This document shows, piece by piece, positions 8,860-17,685 of a stretch of 64,000 nt of DNA (positions are counted from its first letter, which is position 1; each line of letters starts with the position of its first letter). The notes under the pieces are model-generated. The model was not told the DNA's origin and did no database searches. It worked only from the letters and a program-made list of their open reading frames with translations. The DNA is from Ruminococcus sp. (GTDB lineage Bacteria > Bacillota > Clostridia > Oscillospirales > Acutalibacteraceae): positions 62,001 through 126,000 of the forward strand of contig JAFQRC010000002.1 of NCBI GenBank assembly GCA_017410265.1. Direction: 5' to 3'. The position numbers and the translations under genes are program-made.

Positions 8860-9549
8860 ATGAATAACGGTAAAATTCTCATCGTTGATGATGATACTAA
8901 CATATGCGAGCTTTTGCGCTTGTACATAGAAAAAGAAGGCTATTCAACCGCTATCGCATACGACGGCGTTCAGGCTTTAGAGCTTTTTAACAGAGAGCAG
9001 CCGAACCTCGTGCTTTTAGATATAATGATGCCAAAGCTCGACGGCTGGCAGGTGTGCAGAGAAATCAGAAAAACATCTGACTGTCCTATTATTATGATAA
9101 CCGCAAAAGGCGAAGTTTTCGATAAAATTTTAGGACTCGAGCTAGGTGCCGACGACTATGTTGTAAAGCCGTTTGAAGCTAAAGAGGTAGTAGCCAGAGT
9201 CCGTGCTGTCTTAAGAAGAACAGGAATAAGCGAAGAAGAACCGATAAAAGAAGTCAACTGGGATAAGCTTTCTATTAACCTCACCAATTACGAGCTCAAA
9301 GTAAACGGAGTTCAGATTGACACTCCACCTAAAGAAATGGAGCTTTTGTATCACCTCGCGAGCAATCCTAACAAGGTATACACACGCGATCAGCTATTAG
9401 ATCAGGTATGGGGCTTTGAATATTACGGTGACAGTCGTACCGTAGATGTTCATGTCAAGAGAATAAGAGAAAAAATTGACGGTGTTTCCGACAAATGGGA
9501 GCTTCGCACCGTTTGGGGAGTAGGCTATAAGTTTGAAGTCAAAGCTTAA
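8860..9549 (+). CDS. OmpR/PhoB-family response regulator
   Basis: About 229 residues: a receiver domain (residues 1-120) with acidic pocket IVDDDTN, phospho-acceptor Asp in LLDIMMPK and the conserved Lys in DYVVKPFE, then a winged-helix output domain (130-229) with the typical RTVWGVGYKF end. It would be phosphorylated by the sensor kinase encoded next, which overlaps its end by 17 nt. GGAGGG lies 6 nt before the ATG; a TTG one codon earlier is less likely. A TATAAT at 8805-8810 is the likely -10 box, with a poor -35 box, so expression may need an activator, possibly the regulator itself. Confidence 0.95.
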   Translation: MNNGKILIVDDDTNICELLRLYIEKEGYSTAIAYDGVQALELFNREQPNLVLLDIMMPKLDGWQVCREIRKTSDCPIIMITAKGEVFDKILGLELGADDYVVKPFEAKEVVARVRAVLRRTGISEEEPIKEVNWDKLSINLTNYELKVNGVQIDTPPKEMELLYHLASNPNKVYTRDQLLDQVWGFEYYGDSRTVDVHVKRIREKIDGVSDKWELRTVWGVGYKFEVKA

Positions 9550-11077
9550 TAAACCGACTATAAGTATCCGCCGCTCTATTTTAGGAAAATATGTAGTAGC
9601 CAGTATGTCTTTGGTTCTGGCATCTATGATAGCGCTTGGCGTCACGATGCTGGTGTTTGTTGCCAACTTCTGGGAAAACGACAAGAAGGAAAACCTCATT
9701 GAAAATGCCAATCAGGTAGTATCGGTGATAAAGGCTGCTTCTACCTATGACAGCTATTCAAGAACCATAATCATAGAGGACCCTGAACTTTTCACGGTAA
9801 CCATCTCAACTATTGCACAGAGTGTAGACGCGGATATTTTAGTTGTAAATAATAAAGGAAAACTTGAATACTGCTCAGAGCAGGGTGAGTACGCTCAGTT
9901 AAACAAATCCATATCTACCGATATTTTAGGAAAAACCGCTCAGGGTAATTTCTTCGAATTCGGTAACTTAGACGGATTTTATGAAGATACACACTACACA
10001 GCAGGTGTACCGATTATTGCTACAGATAATGGTAGCAACGAGTTGGTTGCATTCTGCTATGTTTCTACTAAATCCTCGTTTGTATCCGGACTGACTCTCA
10101 CTATGATGCGAATGTTTTTAGCATCAGCAGTTGTCACACTGCTTTTTTCGATTGTGTTTATAGCTTTTCTTAGCTACAGACTATCACGACCTCTGCACCA
10201 GATGTCAAATGCAGCTAAAAAATTCGCTGTCGGCGACTTTTCATCGAGAGTCACTGTCACAGGTGATGACGAAATCGGCGAGCTTGCGCTTGCCTTTAAT
10301 CATATGGCAGACTCGCTGACCTCGAGCGAAGGAATGCGTCGAAGTTTCATCGCAAATGTATCACACGAGCTAAAAACTCCGATGACTACAATCGCAGGCT
10401 TTATCGACGGTATGCTCGACGGAACTATTCCGCCCGAGCGCCATAAGCATTATATGAAGATAGTGTCGCTTGAAGTTAAGCGACTCTCCCGACTCGTGCA
10501 ATCGATGCTCTCTCTCTCAAGAATTGACAATGGTGAGCTAAAGCTCAACTGCAAGGATTTCGAAATGTTTTCCGTTATCATCAATGTTCTTATGGGCTTT
10601 GAACAGAAAATCACCGAGAAGAATATCGAAATCAGAGGACTTGAAGATTTCAAGACACTCAAAGTCAATGCTGACCCTGACTTGATGCATCAAGTCATAT
10701 ATAATCTCATCGAAAACGCCGTAAAATTCACAAATGTTGACGGTTACATTTCTTTTTCGGCGATAGAAACAAAATACGATATCTCCGTTGCTATTGAAAA
10801 CAGCGGTCCGGGTATACCGCCTGAGGATATAAGATATGTATTTGACAGATTTTACAAAACAGACAAATCCAGAAGTGTGGATAAAAAAGGCATGGGACTG
10901 GGGCTTTTCATCACCCGCTCTATCATGCGACTTCACGGTGGCTATATTTATGTTGAAAGTGAGCCTGATAAATACTGTCGCTTCACCTTCAAGCTCCCGC
11001 TCACAGCAAAGCAGGAGAAAAAGCCTTCTCAGGAAAAATATATAGACACCACAGCAAATACCAAATCGGAGGACTAA
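9533..11077 (+). CDS. Membrane sensor histidine kinase
   Basis: 514 residues from a TTG start inside the end of the response-regulator gene. Order: membrane helix (about 18-38), extracytoplasmic sensing region (about 40-185), second helix (about 190-212), HAMP linker, HisKA domain with the phospho-accepting His near residue 278 in VSHELKTPMTT, and an HATPase domain with N box LIENAVKF and G boxes GPGIPPED and GMGLGLFI. It is the partner of the preceding regulator. The HtrA-type protease follows after 1 nt, so the system probably senses envelope or protein-folding stress. The signal itself is not readable here. Confidence 0.95.
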   Translation: MKSKLNKPTISIRRSILGKYVVASMSLVLASMIALGVTMLVFVANFWENDKKENLIENANQVVSVIKAASTYDSYSRTIIIEDPELFTVTISTIAQSVDADILVVNNKGKLEYCSEQGEYAQLNKSISTDILGKTAQGNFFEFGNLDGFYEDTHYTAGVPIIATDNGSNELVAFCYVSTKSSFVSGLTLTMMRMFLASAVVTLLFSIVFIAFLSYRLSRPLHQMSNAAKKFAVGDFSSRVTVTGDDEIGELALAFNHMADSLTSSEGMRRSFIANVSHELKTPMTTIAGFIDGMLDGTIPPERHKHYMKIVSLEVKRLSRLVQSMLSLSRIDNGELKLNCKDFEMFSVIINVLMGFEQKITEKNIEIRGLEDFKTLKVNADPDLMHQVIYNLIENAVKFTNVDGYISFSAIETKYDISVAIENSGPGIPPEDIRYVFDRFYKTDKSRSVDKKGMGLGLFITRSIMRLHGGYIYVESEPDKYCRFTFKLPLTAKQEKKPSQEKYIDTTANTKSED

Positions 11078-11078
11078 T

Positions 11079-12875
11079 ATGGACGAATTTAACAATGGTT
11101 TCAATCCGACTGATGAATATCAGTCTTTAGACAATACACCATCTGCAAAAGAAACCGAAAAACCTTTAGTACAAGCAGAAAAACCTGTCGAGGTGGAAAC
11201 TGTACACGACGAGGACGATGTTTTCTCCGCTTTTGAAAAAGCAGAAAAAGAAACTCCTCAGGTTGTAAATCCGATGGGAGCAGGTCAGTATAGCCACAAC
11301 ACTACTCCTATGAATAATGTTGATAAACCTTTTGAACCTATCCCTCAGTATCAGCCTCCTGTTGTGCATGTAAACCCTCAGACTCCACCACAGTACTACC
11401 CACCTCAATACTCGGCACCTGTGCAGCAGGGCTATCCGACACCGCCACAGCCACCACAGCAGTATTCAGCATCCCCTTCATATAGACCACCTTATACTCA
11501 GGCTCCGCCTGTACAGCCTAACGCTAATCCGTATAGTAACGCAACTCAGAATAACTTTCAGCCACCATACAATAATCCGTATGCTCAGCAGTATCCGATA
11601 AAGCAAAAACAAAAAACACCGACAGGCACAAAGGTGCTAATCGGCATTCTTATCGGTTTACTTATTGTGTTTATGATAGCTTTCTTTGTCAGCTGTTCAA
11701 AGGCAATTAAACCGGACGACAACTCAGCGGGAGATAACCCTCTCGCTCAGTACGGCACAGAACCCTTTGGCGGATTCGACGAATTTGATGACTACTATGG
11801 TGGCGACTATTTCGGCAACTTTAATTTTACTCCTCAATACGAAGGCGACTACTTTGACGAAGACATCACTCTCCAGGCAGACGAAGGTCAGACCCAGGAA
11901 AGAGAAGAAGATAAGGACTCAAACACCTACAAACCAAACGAAAAAGCAAAAGGAGTAGAGTTCAAGAATATCCCAAAAGACAAGGATAACAGCAAATACA
12001 CTCCTCAAAACGCATATAACACCGTAACAGACTCTGTCGTCTCCGTAGTTTGCTATGATGGTGAAATCACAGGCGAAGACGAAGATATCATGGGTGAAGG
12101 CACCGGAACCATAATTTCGAGTGACGGCTATATCGTCACAAACAGCCATGTTATCGGTGACACTAAGCAATACACCATAAATATCGTTTTAAATAACTCA
12201 AAGGAATACACAGCGAAAATTGTGGGTTATGACACCCGTACTGACCTTGCAGTACTCAAAATCGACGCAAAGGACCTTACCTATGCTAAGTTTTGTGATT
12301 CATCAAAGGTTGAAGTTGGTCAGGATATCATCACTATCGGCAATCCGGGTGGTCAGAGCTTCCAGAACTCTCTGACTAAAGGTATTGTTTCTGCTGTTGA
12401 CAGAGAGCTTGAGCTCAGCAGTAATGTTTCATACATTCAGATTGACGCTGCTATAAATCCGGGCAACTCAGGTGGTCCGCTGTGCAACCTTTATGGTCAG
12501 GTAATCGGCATCAATACCGCTAAAATCAGTGCAGATGCATATGAGGGTATGGGCTTTGCTATTCCTTCAAACAAGGTAGCTGAAATTGCTAACGACCTTA
12601 TTCATTACGGCTATGTCAAAGACAGAGTTATGCTCGGTCTTATGGGCTACGAAGTAAATGAAGAAATGATATATCAGTACGATGTACCTAACGGTATCCT
12701 CATCACAAGCATATCAAAGGGCGGTCCGCTTGATAACACAGACCTCCGGGAGTATGATATCATCACCGAAATCAACGGCGAAAGTGTTTCTACTTTCCAG
12801 GATGTTTTCAAGGAGCTCGAAAAGTACGAAGCAGGCGAAAAAATAACTCTCACCTACTATCGACTTAAATATTGA
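11079..12875 (+). CDS. HtrA/DegP-like serine protease with PDZ domain
   Basis: A 598-residue membrane-anchored protease. Residues 1-180 are an unusual cytoplasmic tail rich in Pro, Gln and Tyr. A membrane helix spans about 183-205, and an acidic Gly/Tyr/Phe/Asp-rich linker follows. The trypsin-like domain has the triad His about 357 (TNSHVIGD), Asp about 388 (TRTDLAVLK) and Ser about 464 (NPGNSGGPL). One PDZ domain ends the protein (about 505-598). It would cut or hold misfolded proteins outside the membrane. It is translationally linked to the kinase gene, so the two-component system and the protease form one stress operon. Confidence 0.95.
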   Translation: MDEFNNGFNPTDEYQSLDNTPSAKETEKPLVQAEKPVEVETVHDEDDVFSAFEKAEKETPQVVNPMGAGQYSHNTTPMNNVDKPFEPIPQYQPPVVHVNPQTPPQYYPPQYSAPVQQGYPTPPQPPQQYSASPSYRPPYTQAPPVQPNANPYSNATQNNFQPPYNNPYAQQYPIKQKQKTPTGTKVLIGILIGLLIVFMIAFFVSCSKAIKPDDNSAGDNPLAQYGTEPFGGFDEFDDYYGGDYFGNFNFTPQYEGDYFDEDITLQADEGQTQEREEDKDSNTYKPNEKAKGVEFKNIPKDKDNSKYTPQNAYNTVTDSVVSVVCYDGEITGEDEDIMGEGTGTIISSDGYIVTNSHVIGDTKQYTINIVLNNSKEYTAKIVGYDTRTDLAVLKIDAKDLTYAKFCDSSKVEVGQDIITIGNPGGQSFQNSLTKGIVSAVDRELELSSNVSYIQIDAAINPGNSGGPLCNLYGQVIGINTAKISADAYEGMGFAIPSNKVAEIANDLIHYGYVKDRVMLGLMGYEVNEEMIYQYDVPNGILITSISKGGPLDNTDLREYDIITEINGESVSTFQDVFKELEKYEAGEKITLTYYRLKY

Positions 12876-12896
12876 TTAAACAGTTAAAAAGCAAAA

Positions 12897-12926
12897 GAGT
12901 CCGAAGATTAACTTCGGACTCTTTTT
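12897..12926 (+). terminator. Intrinsic terminator of the kinase-htrA operon
   Basis: Perfect GAGTCCGAAG / CTTCGGACTC arms with a 5-nt loop and TTTTT. Confidence 0.95.
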
Positions 12927-12940
12927 AATGGCTACATTTG

Positions 12941-12969
12941 TAAAAAAAAACAACCACCCTATTGGGTGG
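12941..12969 (-). terminator. Intrinsic terminator of the 5S rRNA gene
   Basis: On the minus strand CCACCC, a 4-nt loop, GGGTGG, then TTGTTTTTTTTT, beginning about 15 nt after the mature 5S end. Confidence 0.9.
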
Positions 12970-12983
12970 AAGCCTCTTTTTGT

Positions 12984-13099
<116 letters not shown>

Positions 13100-13124
13100 T
13101 GTCATCGCCTCAAGCGACTTTGCT

Positions 13125-13153
13125 ATTATATCACCCTGTTTTCGAAAATGCAA
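13125..13153 (-). promoter_or_regulatory. Promoter of the solitary 5S rRNA gene
   Basis: TTGCAT (13153-13148), a 17-nt spacer and TATAAT (13130-13125) on the minus strand. Transcription would start near 13118, leaving about 19 nt of precursor before the mature RNA. Confidence 0.75.
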
Positions 13154-13201
13154 GCCTTTTTTGAAAAAATTTTAAAAAACCGTAAACTTTTTCACTTTTG
13201 T

Positions 13202-13230
13202 TTGACTATAAGGTGCAAATTTTGTAGAAT
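13202..13230 (+). promoter_or_regulatory. Sigma-A promoter of the substrate-binding lipoprotein gene
   Basis: TTGACT (13202-13207), a 17-nt spacer and TAGAAT (13225-13230), 34 nt before the ATG. It shows the gene starts downstream of the 5S locus. Confidence 0.75.
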
Positions 13231-13264
13231 AGTATCATACAATATACCCACGGAGGTTATTTTT

Positions 13265-14239
13265 ATGACAAAAAGAGTTATTTCGATTTTACTATGTATA
13301 CTGATGATAGCTGCCACCACTCTTTCTCTTTGCTCATGTAAAGGAGAAGAGAGCAACGAATATCCTGTTACCGTAGCAGGCGTTACTATAGAAAAAGAGC
13401 CACAGAATATTGTTGTGCTTTCTGACTGTATGGCTGACATCATTTCATATATGGGCTATGATGTTAAAATGGTCGGTAGAAGTATCGAAGCAGACCAGGA
13501 GTTTTTGTCGGTTGTCCCGCTAGTAGGCACAGCTAGCGACCCTAATGTTGATACTATTATCTCTTCAGGGACAAATCTTGTAATCGCAGACGCTACTCTC
13601 TCTGACAGCACAAAGCAGTCTCTGTCCCAAGCAGAAATCCCTGTGCTTTCACTTTCTAGAGCAAACTCTTTTGAAGAACTCAAGACCCTCTATGTTAATC
13701 TCGGTACAGCACTCGGCGGTAATGTAACAGGCAAACAGCAGGGAAGCGATTCGTATGATACACTTATAAAAAGTATGTCAGACTTCAAGGGCGCAGTCCC
13801 TAAGAATATAGTCAAAACCGCTTGCTATCTCTACTTAGACGAAAACGGTGAGCTGTGCACTCTCACAAAAGGCACTATAGAGCACGAGCTTTTCTCATAC
13901 TGCGGTGCTGCCAATGTCTTCTCTAATCAGGAAACACCTGTTGTTGACCTTAACCAGCTCAAAATCAGTACTCCGTCGTTCATTTTCTATGATGACGAGG
14001 CAGTGCTAGAGTATCTCAACAACAACTCAGAGCTCTCTACTATGGGCGCTCTCTCAAACGGCAAAACCTATCAGCTTAAAAAATCTGACTTTGACCGTCA
14101 GGGCACAACCTATGAAGAACTCATTTACCGAATGATTGAGTTTATGTTCATCACAAGTGAAGCTACCGTTGACGAAGCCACTCCGGACGACGCTGAAGTA
14201 CAAACAGAGGAAGAAACCTCTGTAGGTTTTGTTGAATAA
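13265..14239 (+). CDS. ABC-type metal-chelate (iron/cobalamin) substrate-binding lipoprotein
   Basis: 324 residues with a lipoprotein signal (hydrophobic core, then lipobox LSLCSC). The body has the class III binding-protein pattern of BtuF/FhuD/FecB relatives: an opening IVVLSDCMADIISYMGYD lobe, a middle helix, then a second lobe with FIFYDDEAVLEYL. It would hold a ferric chelate, haem or corrinoid on the outer face of the membrane for an ABC importer. No permease or ATPase gene is beside it, so the partner lies elsewhere. GGAGG precedes the ATG at 13265. The C-terminal tail is acidic and low in complexity. Confidence 0.8.
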   Translation: MTKRVISILLCILMIAATTLSLCSCKGEESNEYPVTVAGVTIEKEPQNIVVLSDCMADIISYMGYDVKMVGRSIEADQEFLSVVPLVGTASDPNVDTIISSGTNLVIADATLSDSTKQSLSQAEIPVLSLSRANSFEELKTLYVNLGTALGGNVTGKQQGSDSYDTLIKSMSDFKGAVPKNIVKTACYLYLDENGELCTLTKGTIEHELFSYCGAANVFSNQETPVVDLNQLKISTPSFIFYDDEAVLEYLNNNSELSTMGALSNGKTYQLKKSDFDRQGTTYEELIYRMIEFMFITSEATVDEATPDDAEVQTEEETSVGFVE

Positions 14240-14251
14240 GCTTTCAATCTA

Positions 14252-14281
14252 AAAAGGCGACATCGTTGATGTCGCCTTTTC
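14252..14281. terminator. Bidirectional terminator between convergent genes
   Basis: AAAAGGCGACATC / GATGTCGCCTTTT with a 3-nt loop. T runs follow on both strands, so it can end the lipoprotein gene and the L,D-transpeptidase gene. Confidence 0.9.
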
Positions 14282-14294
14282 TGTTTATATTATA

Positions 14295-15536
14295 TTATTT
14301 TACAGTTACCGTAACAGTCACCTGAGTATTCTTTCCCAAATCGTCTGTGACCGAATATGTCACCTTATACTCACCGACTTTTGAAGTAATAACGTTTGAG
14401 AAAACCGTGATTTTATCGGTGATATCGTTTGAGCAGGTATCAACAGCTGTGACCTTCATATCAAAATCGCTGTCCTTTTCAACAGTTATATCCTTTGCTC
14501 CGCTTATTACAGGGTACCTATCGTTGTACACATTTTTATTATGCGGGTCAGTAGGGTCCCAACCGATAGAATCGTCTACCTTTATTGTAGGAGGAGTGCC
14601 GAGCGGGTCCTTTTTTGAATCAGCATCAATAACTATAACCTCAGTTGACATATCAAGGTTATCGTAAATCCACTTTGCATCAGCTATCATAAGACGCACA
14701 CAACCCTGAGAAGCATTTTCTCCCAGCTTGTTGAATTCAGTAGGCTTTAATGTATATGACTCTGTCTGCAGATACGGCACAGAATGGAAGAGATACGGAC
14801 CAGAAAAGCCTGTAACATACTTTCCGTAAACATCGCCGTACAAAGCGTGCCAATATTCTTTAAAATAGACAGAATATGTACCCGTCGGGGTTATATTTTC
14901 CTCATTTGGCTCACCACAAGAGCTCACCATCGCTCTGACAGGCACAACATAGTCGCCGTTTTCGTCATAAGTATATACAGTAACAGTGTTTGTCCTGCGA
15001 TTAACCGTCACGCTGTAAAGATTCTTCGATGCGTCATCTTTGTTCTTTTCAACTATATCGGGATTAGCAGTATACGCGGTTGTATACTCCTTTGGAGTAG
15101 TTTCTTCCTGCGCTTTCTTTACTGTCACTGTACATTGTCCGCTGAAATCTTTACCCAAAGCTGTGATGACAGCTTCGCCTTCTTTAAGAGCGTCGATTCT
15201 CCCACCGCTGTCTACTGTAACAACAGCTTCATCGCTTGAATTAAAGCTGACTTTATCAAGCTCGTCATCTTCTAAAGGTACAGTCAGGATATGGATTTCT
15301 CCGGTACTGATTATTAAAGATGTATTTTCTCCGTTTTCGATAACGCACGGCTCAGATGGGGCGATATTAATAACAGGAGCCTTCTCACTGTTTGACAAAA
15401 ACTTAAAACACAGTGTACATACTCCTAGAACCAGCACCATAGCACAAAATGTCATCGCTATAATAAGCGGTACACGGCTGCGTTTTTGGTTATATCGCGA
15501 CACGCTTCTGCGTCTGCGTTTTCGTATTACTTTCAT
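14295..15536 (-). CDS. L,D-transpeptidase (YkuD domain) with flanking Ig-like domains
   Basis: About 413 residues. A very basic N-terminus (KVIRKRRRRS) is followed by one membrane helix. Then come a BIG_2-like Ig domain (about 65-150), the YkuD domain (about 175-320) with catalytic SQGCVRL and an upstream His in YLFHSVPY, and a C-terminal DUF5011/HYR-like Ig domain. It forms 3-3 cross-links in peptidoglycan or attaches proteins to it, outside the membrane. ATGs occur at 15545 and 15536, and an upstream GTG at 15566. The GTG lies inside the promoter, so it is rejected. The ATG at 15536 is best spaced from GGAG, although the predicted transcript start is very close to it. Confidence 0.85.
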   Translation of the reverse strand: MKVIRKRRRRSVSRYNQKRSRVPLIIAMTFCAMVLVLGVCTLCFKFLSNSEKAPVINIAPSEPCVIENGENTSLIISTGEIHILTVPLEDDELDKVSFNSSDEAVVTVDSGGRIDALKEGEAVITALGKDFSGQCTVTVKKAQEETTPKEYTTAYTANPDIVEKNKDDASKNLYSVTVNRRTNTVTVYTYDENGDYVVPVRAMVSSCGEPNEENITPTGTYSVYFKEYWHALYGDVYGKYVTGFSGPYLFHSVPYLQTESYTLKPTEFNKLGENASQGCVRLMIADAKWIYDNLDMSTEVIVIDADSKKDPLGTPPTIKVDDSIGWDPTDPHNKNVYNDRYPVISGAKDITVEKDSDFDMKVTAVDTCSNDITDKITVFSNVITSKVGEYKVTYSVTDDLGKNTQVTVTVTVK

Positions 15537-15551
15537 TTCTTTCATAGCTCC

Positions 15552-15580
15552 ATTATATATTTTCACAAGGCAATTATCAA
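15552..15580 (-). promoter_or_regulatory. Candidate promoter of the L,D-transpeptidase gene
   Basis: TTGATA (15580-15575), a 17-nt spacer and TATAAT (15557-15552). The -10 box is only about 16 nt from the chosen ATG, so the leader would be very short. It nearly abuts the divergent promoter of the methyltransferase operon. Confidence 0.6.
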
Positions 15581-15606
15581 GTCATATTTTCTGCAAATTG
15601 CAAATG

Positions 15607-15615
15607 TGGTATAAT
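15607..15615 (+). promoter_or_regulatory. Extended -10 promoter of the rRNA methyltransferase operon
   Basis: TGGTATAAT, an extended -10 box (TGn before TATAAT at 15610-15615), with only TTTTCT at the -35 position. The start codon is about 50 nt downstream. Confidence 0.6.
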
Positions 15616-15667
15616 GTATGGTAGAATAACAATGTATTCATCATATTTCGACACAAGCAGGTAAATT

Positions 15668-16816
15668 ATGGACATCTTTTTAAATTGTAATATGGCTAAA
15701 AAATGTAACTCGTGTCAGCTTAACAACTTAAGCTACAACGAACAGCTAAAGTTCAAGCAGAATAAATGCTACAAGTTTTTAGGCTCATTCTGCAGGATAG
15801 ATAATATCATAGGTATGGATAGTCCTTTTTCCTACCGCAACAAAGCTCAGGCTGTATTCAAGCGTGAACGCGACAAAAGCATCAGCTGGGGACTTTACAA
15901 ATCAACTACCAATACTTTAGTCAGAACAAGAGAATGTAAGCTCCACACGAAGCATTCAAACGAGATTTTTAACTCCCTTTGTGCTTTATTCAAGAGCTTT
16001 AAAATCGCGCCTTACGACCCGTTCAAAGGTACAGGCTTTGTAAAGAGCGTCGTTGTACGCGAGGGCTTTTGTTCAGATGAAGTTATGGTCATCATAAACG
16101 GAGCTGACCCGATATTCCCAGCTAAAAAAACTTTCGTATCCGCACTGCTCAAAAAGCATCCGTACATCACAACGGTTGTCACAACCGTGAACAAAGACAG
16201 AAGAAAACTTTTCATCGGCAAAACTCAGGACATACTTTTCGGCGACGGCTACATCAAAGACACTTTGTGCAATAAAACCTTCATCATCTCTCCCCAGTCG
16301 TTCTATCAGGTAAACCCTGTACAAACTGAAAAGCTGTACTCAAAAGCTATTGAGCTTGCTAATCTTGACGGCTCACAGACGCTACTTGACAGCTACTGTG
16401 GAGTCGGCACTATCGGCATTTGCGCAAGCGATAAAGCAAAGAAAGTATACGCTGTCGAGTCAGTCAAAGACGCAATAACTGACGCTAAGAAAAACGCAAA
16501 GCTGAATAATATCAGGAACATCGAATTCTGCTGTGCTGACGCTAAAGACTATATTGCACAGCTCAAAGAGGAGGGTTTAAAAATTGATGTCGCCTTTGTT
16601 GACCCTCCGAGAGCAGGTTGCAGTAGGGAATTTCTGCAATCTGTGATTGATATGAATATCAAAAAAATAATCTACATCTCCTGTAATATCGAAACCCAGA
16701 GCAGAGATTTGAGAATACTAAAACAAAACGGCTATAAAGTAAAAACTATCCAGCCCGTCGATATGTTCCCTCACACAAATCATGTAGAATCAATAGCTGA
16801 ATTAATTCGACAATAA
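15668..16816 (+). CDS. 23S rRNA (uracil-5-)-methyltransferase, RlmD/RumA family
   Basis: A 382-residue SAM-dependent enzyme that methylates C5 of a uridine in 23S rRNA or tRNA. The N-terminus carries a cysteine cluster (CNMAKKCNSCQ), and Cys in TRECKLH completes a likely [4Fe-4S] site. No full TRAM domain precedes it. The SAM pocket is LLDSYCGVGTIG, and FVDPPRAGCS and YISCNIETQSRDL give the catalytic motifs, with the nucleophilic Cys in SCN. It opens a plus-strand run of six genes. Whether the target is U747, U1939 or both cannot be told from sequence alone. Confidence 0.9.
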   Translation: MDIFLNCNMAKKCNSCQLNNLSYNEQLKFKQNKCYKFLGSFCRIDNIIGMDSPFSYRNKAQAVFKRERDKSISWGLYKSTTNTLVRTRECKLHTKHSNEIFNSLCALFKSFKIAPYDPFKGTGFVKSVVVREGFCSDEVMVIINGADPIFPAKKTFVSALLKKHPYITTVVTTVNKDRRKLFIGKTQDILFGDGYIKDTLCNKTFIISPQSFYQVNPVQTEKLYSKAIELANLDGSQTLLDSYCGVGTIGICASDKAKKVYAVESVKDAITDAKKNAKLNNIRNIEFCCADAKDYIAQLKEEGLKIDVAFVDPPRAGCSREFLQSVIDMNIKKIIYISCNIETQSRDLRILKQNGYKVKTIQPVDMFPHTNHVESIAELIRQ

Positions 16817-16830
16817 ACAATCAAAACAAT

Positions 16831-17658
16831 ATGAAAACACTTTACATTTCCGATTTAGACGGTACGCTGCTTGACAGCACACCGAAAACAAGTGAATATA
16901 CAAACGCTATCATAAACGAGCTTTTGGAAAACGAAATGGTTATTTCCTTTGCAACAGCGCGCTCGCTGGTCACCACAAAAAAGGTCACCAAAGGACTAAA
17001 CTTCAAGTATCCTTTAGTCGTCCACAACGGCACATTCATCGTAGATAAAGACGGAGAAATCATCCACAAAAGCATTTTTAACAAAGAAGACTCTGACTTT
17101 ATTTTAAACAGTGCCTTAGATAAAAATCTGTGCCCTATTGTGTTTTCGCTGATTGATGAAAAGCAAAAGTTTTCCTATATCTTAGAAAACGCAAACAAAG
17201 CGACAAACGACTTTTTAGACGCACGCATTGACGACCCGAGAAACCGTAGAGTATATAGCTCTGACAGTCTTTTTGACGGTGAGATATACTACTTCACGCT
17301 TATTGGTGACGAAGAAAAGCTTGAGCCTTTATATAACAAATTCAAGAACAAATACCACTGTTTTTATCAGGAAGATATGTACTCGGGTGAATACTGGTTG
17401 GAAATTCTACCGCATAACGCCACCAAAGCTAACGCTGTCAAACAGCTCGCAAAAATACTCGGTTGCAAAAAAATCATCGCTTTTGGTGACGGTATAAATG
17501 ATATAGATATGTTTAACGCCGCTGATGAGTGCTACGCTGTTGAAAATGCAGTTGACTCTCTCAAAGAGATCGCAACAGAAATTATTGAGTCAAACTCAAA
17601 AGACGGTGTAGCCAAACAGCTAGAAATAATGTATACTTATAGGGCTAAAAATAAATAA
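16831..17658 (+). CDS. Cof-type HAD-IIB family phosphatase
   Basis: A 275-residue haloacid-dehalogenase hydrolase with motif I SDLDGTLLDS, a C2B cap in the middle, and motif IV FGDGINDIDMF. Such enzymes dephosphorylate sugar phosphates, nucleotides or cofactors such as FMN in the cytoplasm, and the exact substrate is unknown. The ATG is 15 nt after the methyltransferase stop and has no clear Shine-Dalgarno sequence, so it probably relies on translational coupling. Confidence 0.9.
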   Translation: MKTLYISDLDGTLLDSTPKTSEYTNAIINELLENEMVISFATARSLVTTKKVTKGLNFKYPLVVHNGTFIVDKDGEIIHKSIFNKEDSDFILNSALDKNLCPIVFSLIDEKQKFSYILENANKATNDFLDARIDDPRNRRVYSSDSLFDGEIYYFTLIGDEEKLEPLYNKFKNKYHCFYQEDMYSGEYWLEILPHNATKANAVKQLAKILGCKKIIAFGDGINDIDMFNAADECYAVENAVDSLKEIATEIIESNSKDGVAKQLEIMYTYRAKNK

Positions 17659-17685
17659 CATCAAACATTTAATAAGGACGCTTCT

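Noticed and set aside
12897..12969. The two hairpins flanking the 5S gene as one inverted-repeat mobile element
   Set aside because: Each has a T run in the right orientation for its own gene, and their stems are unrelated in sequence.
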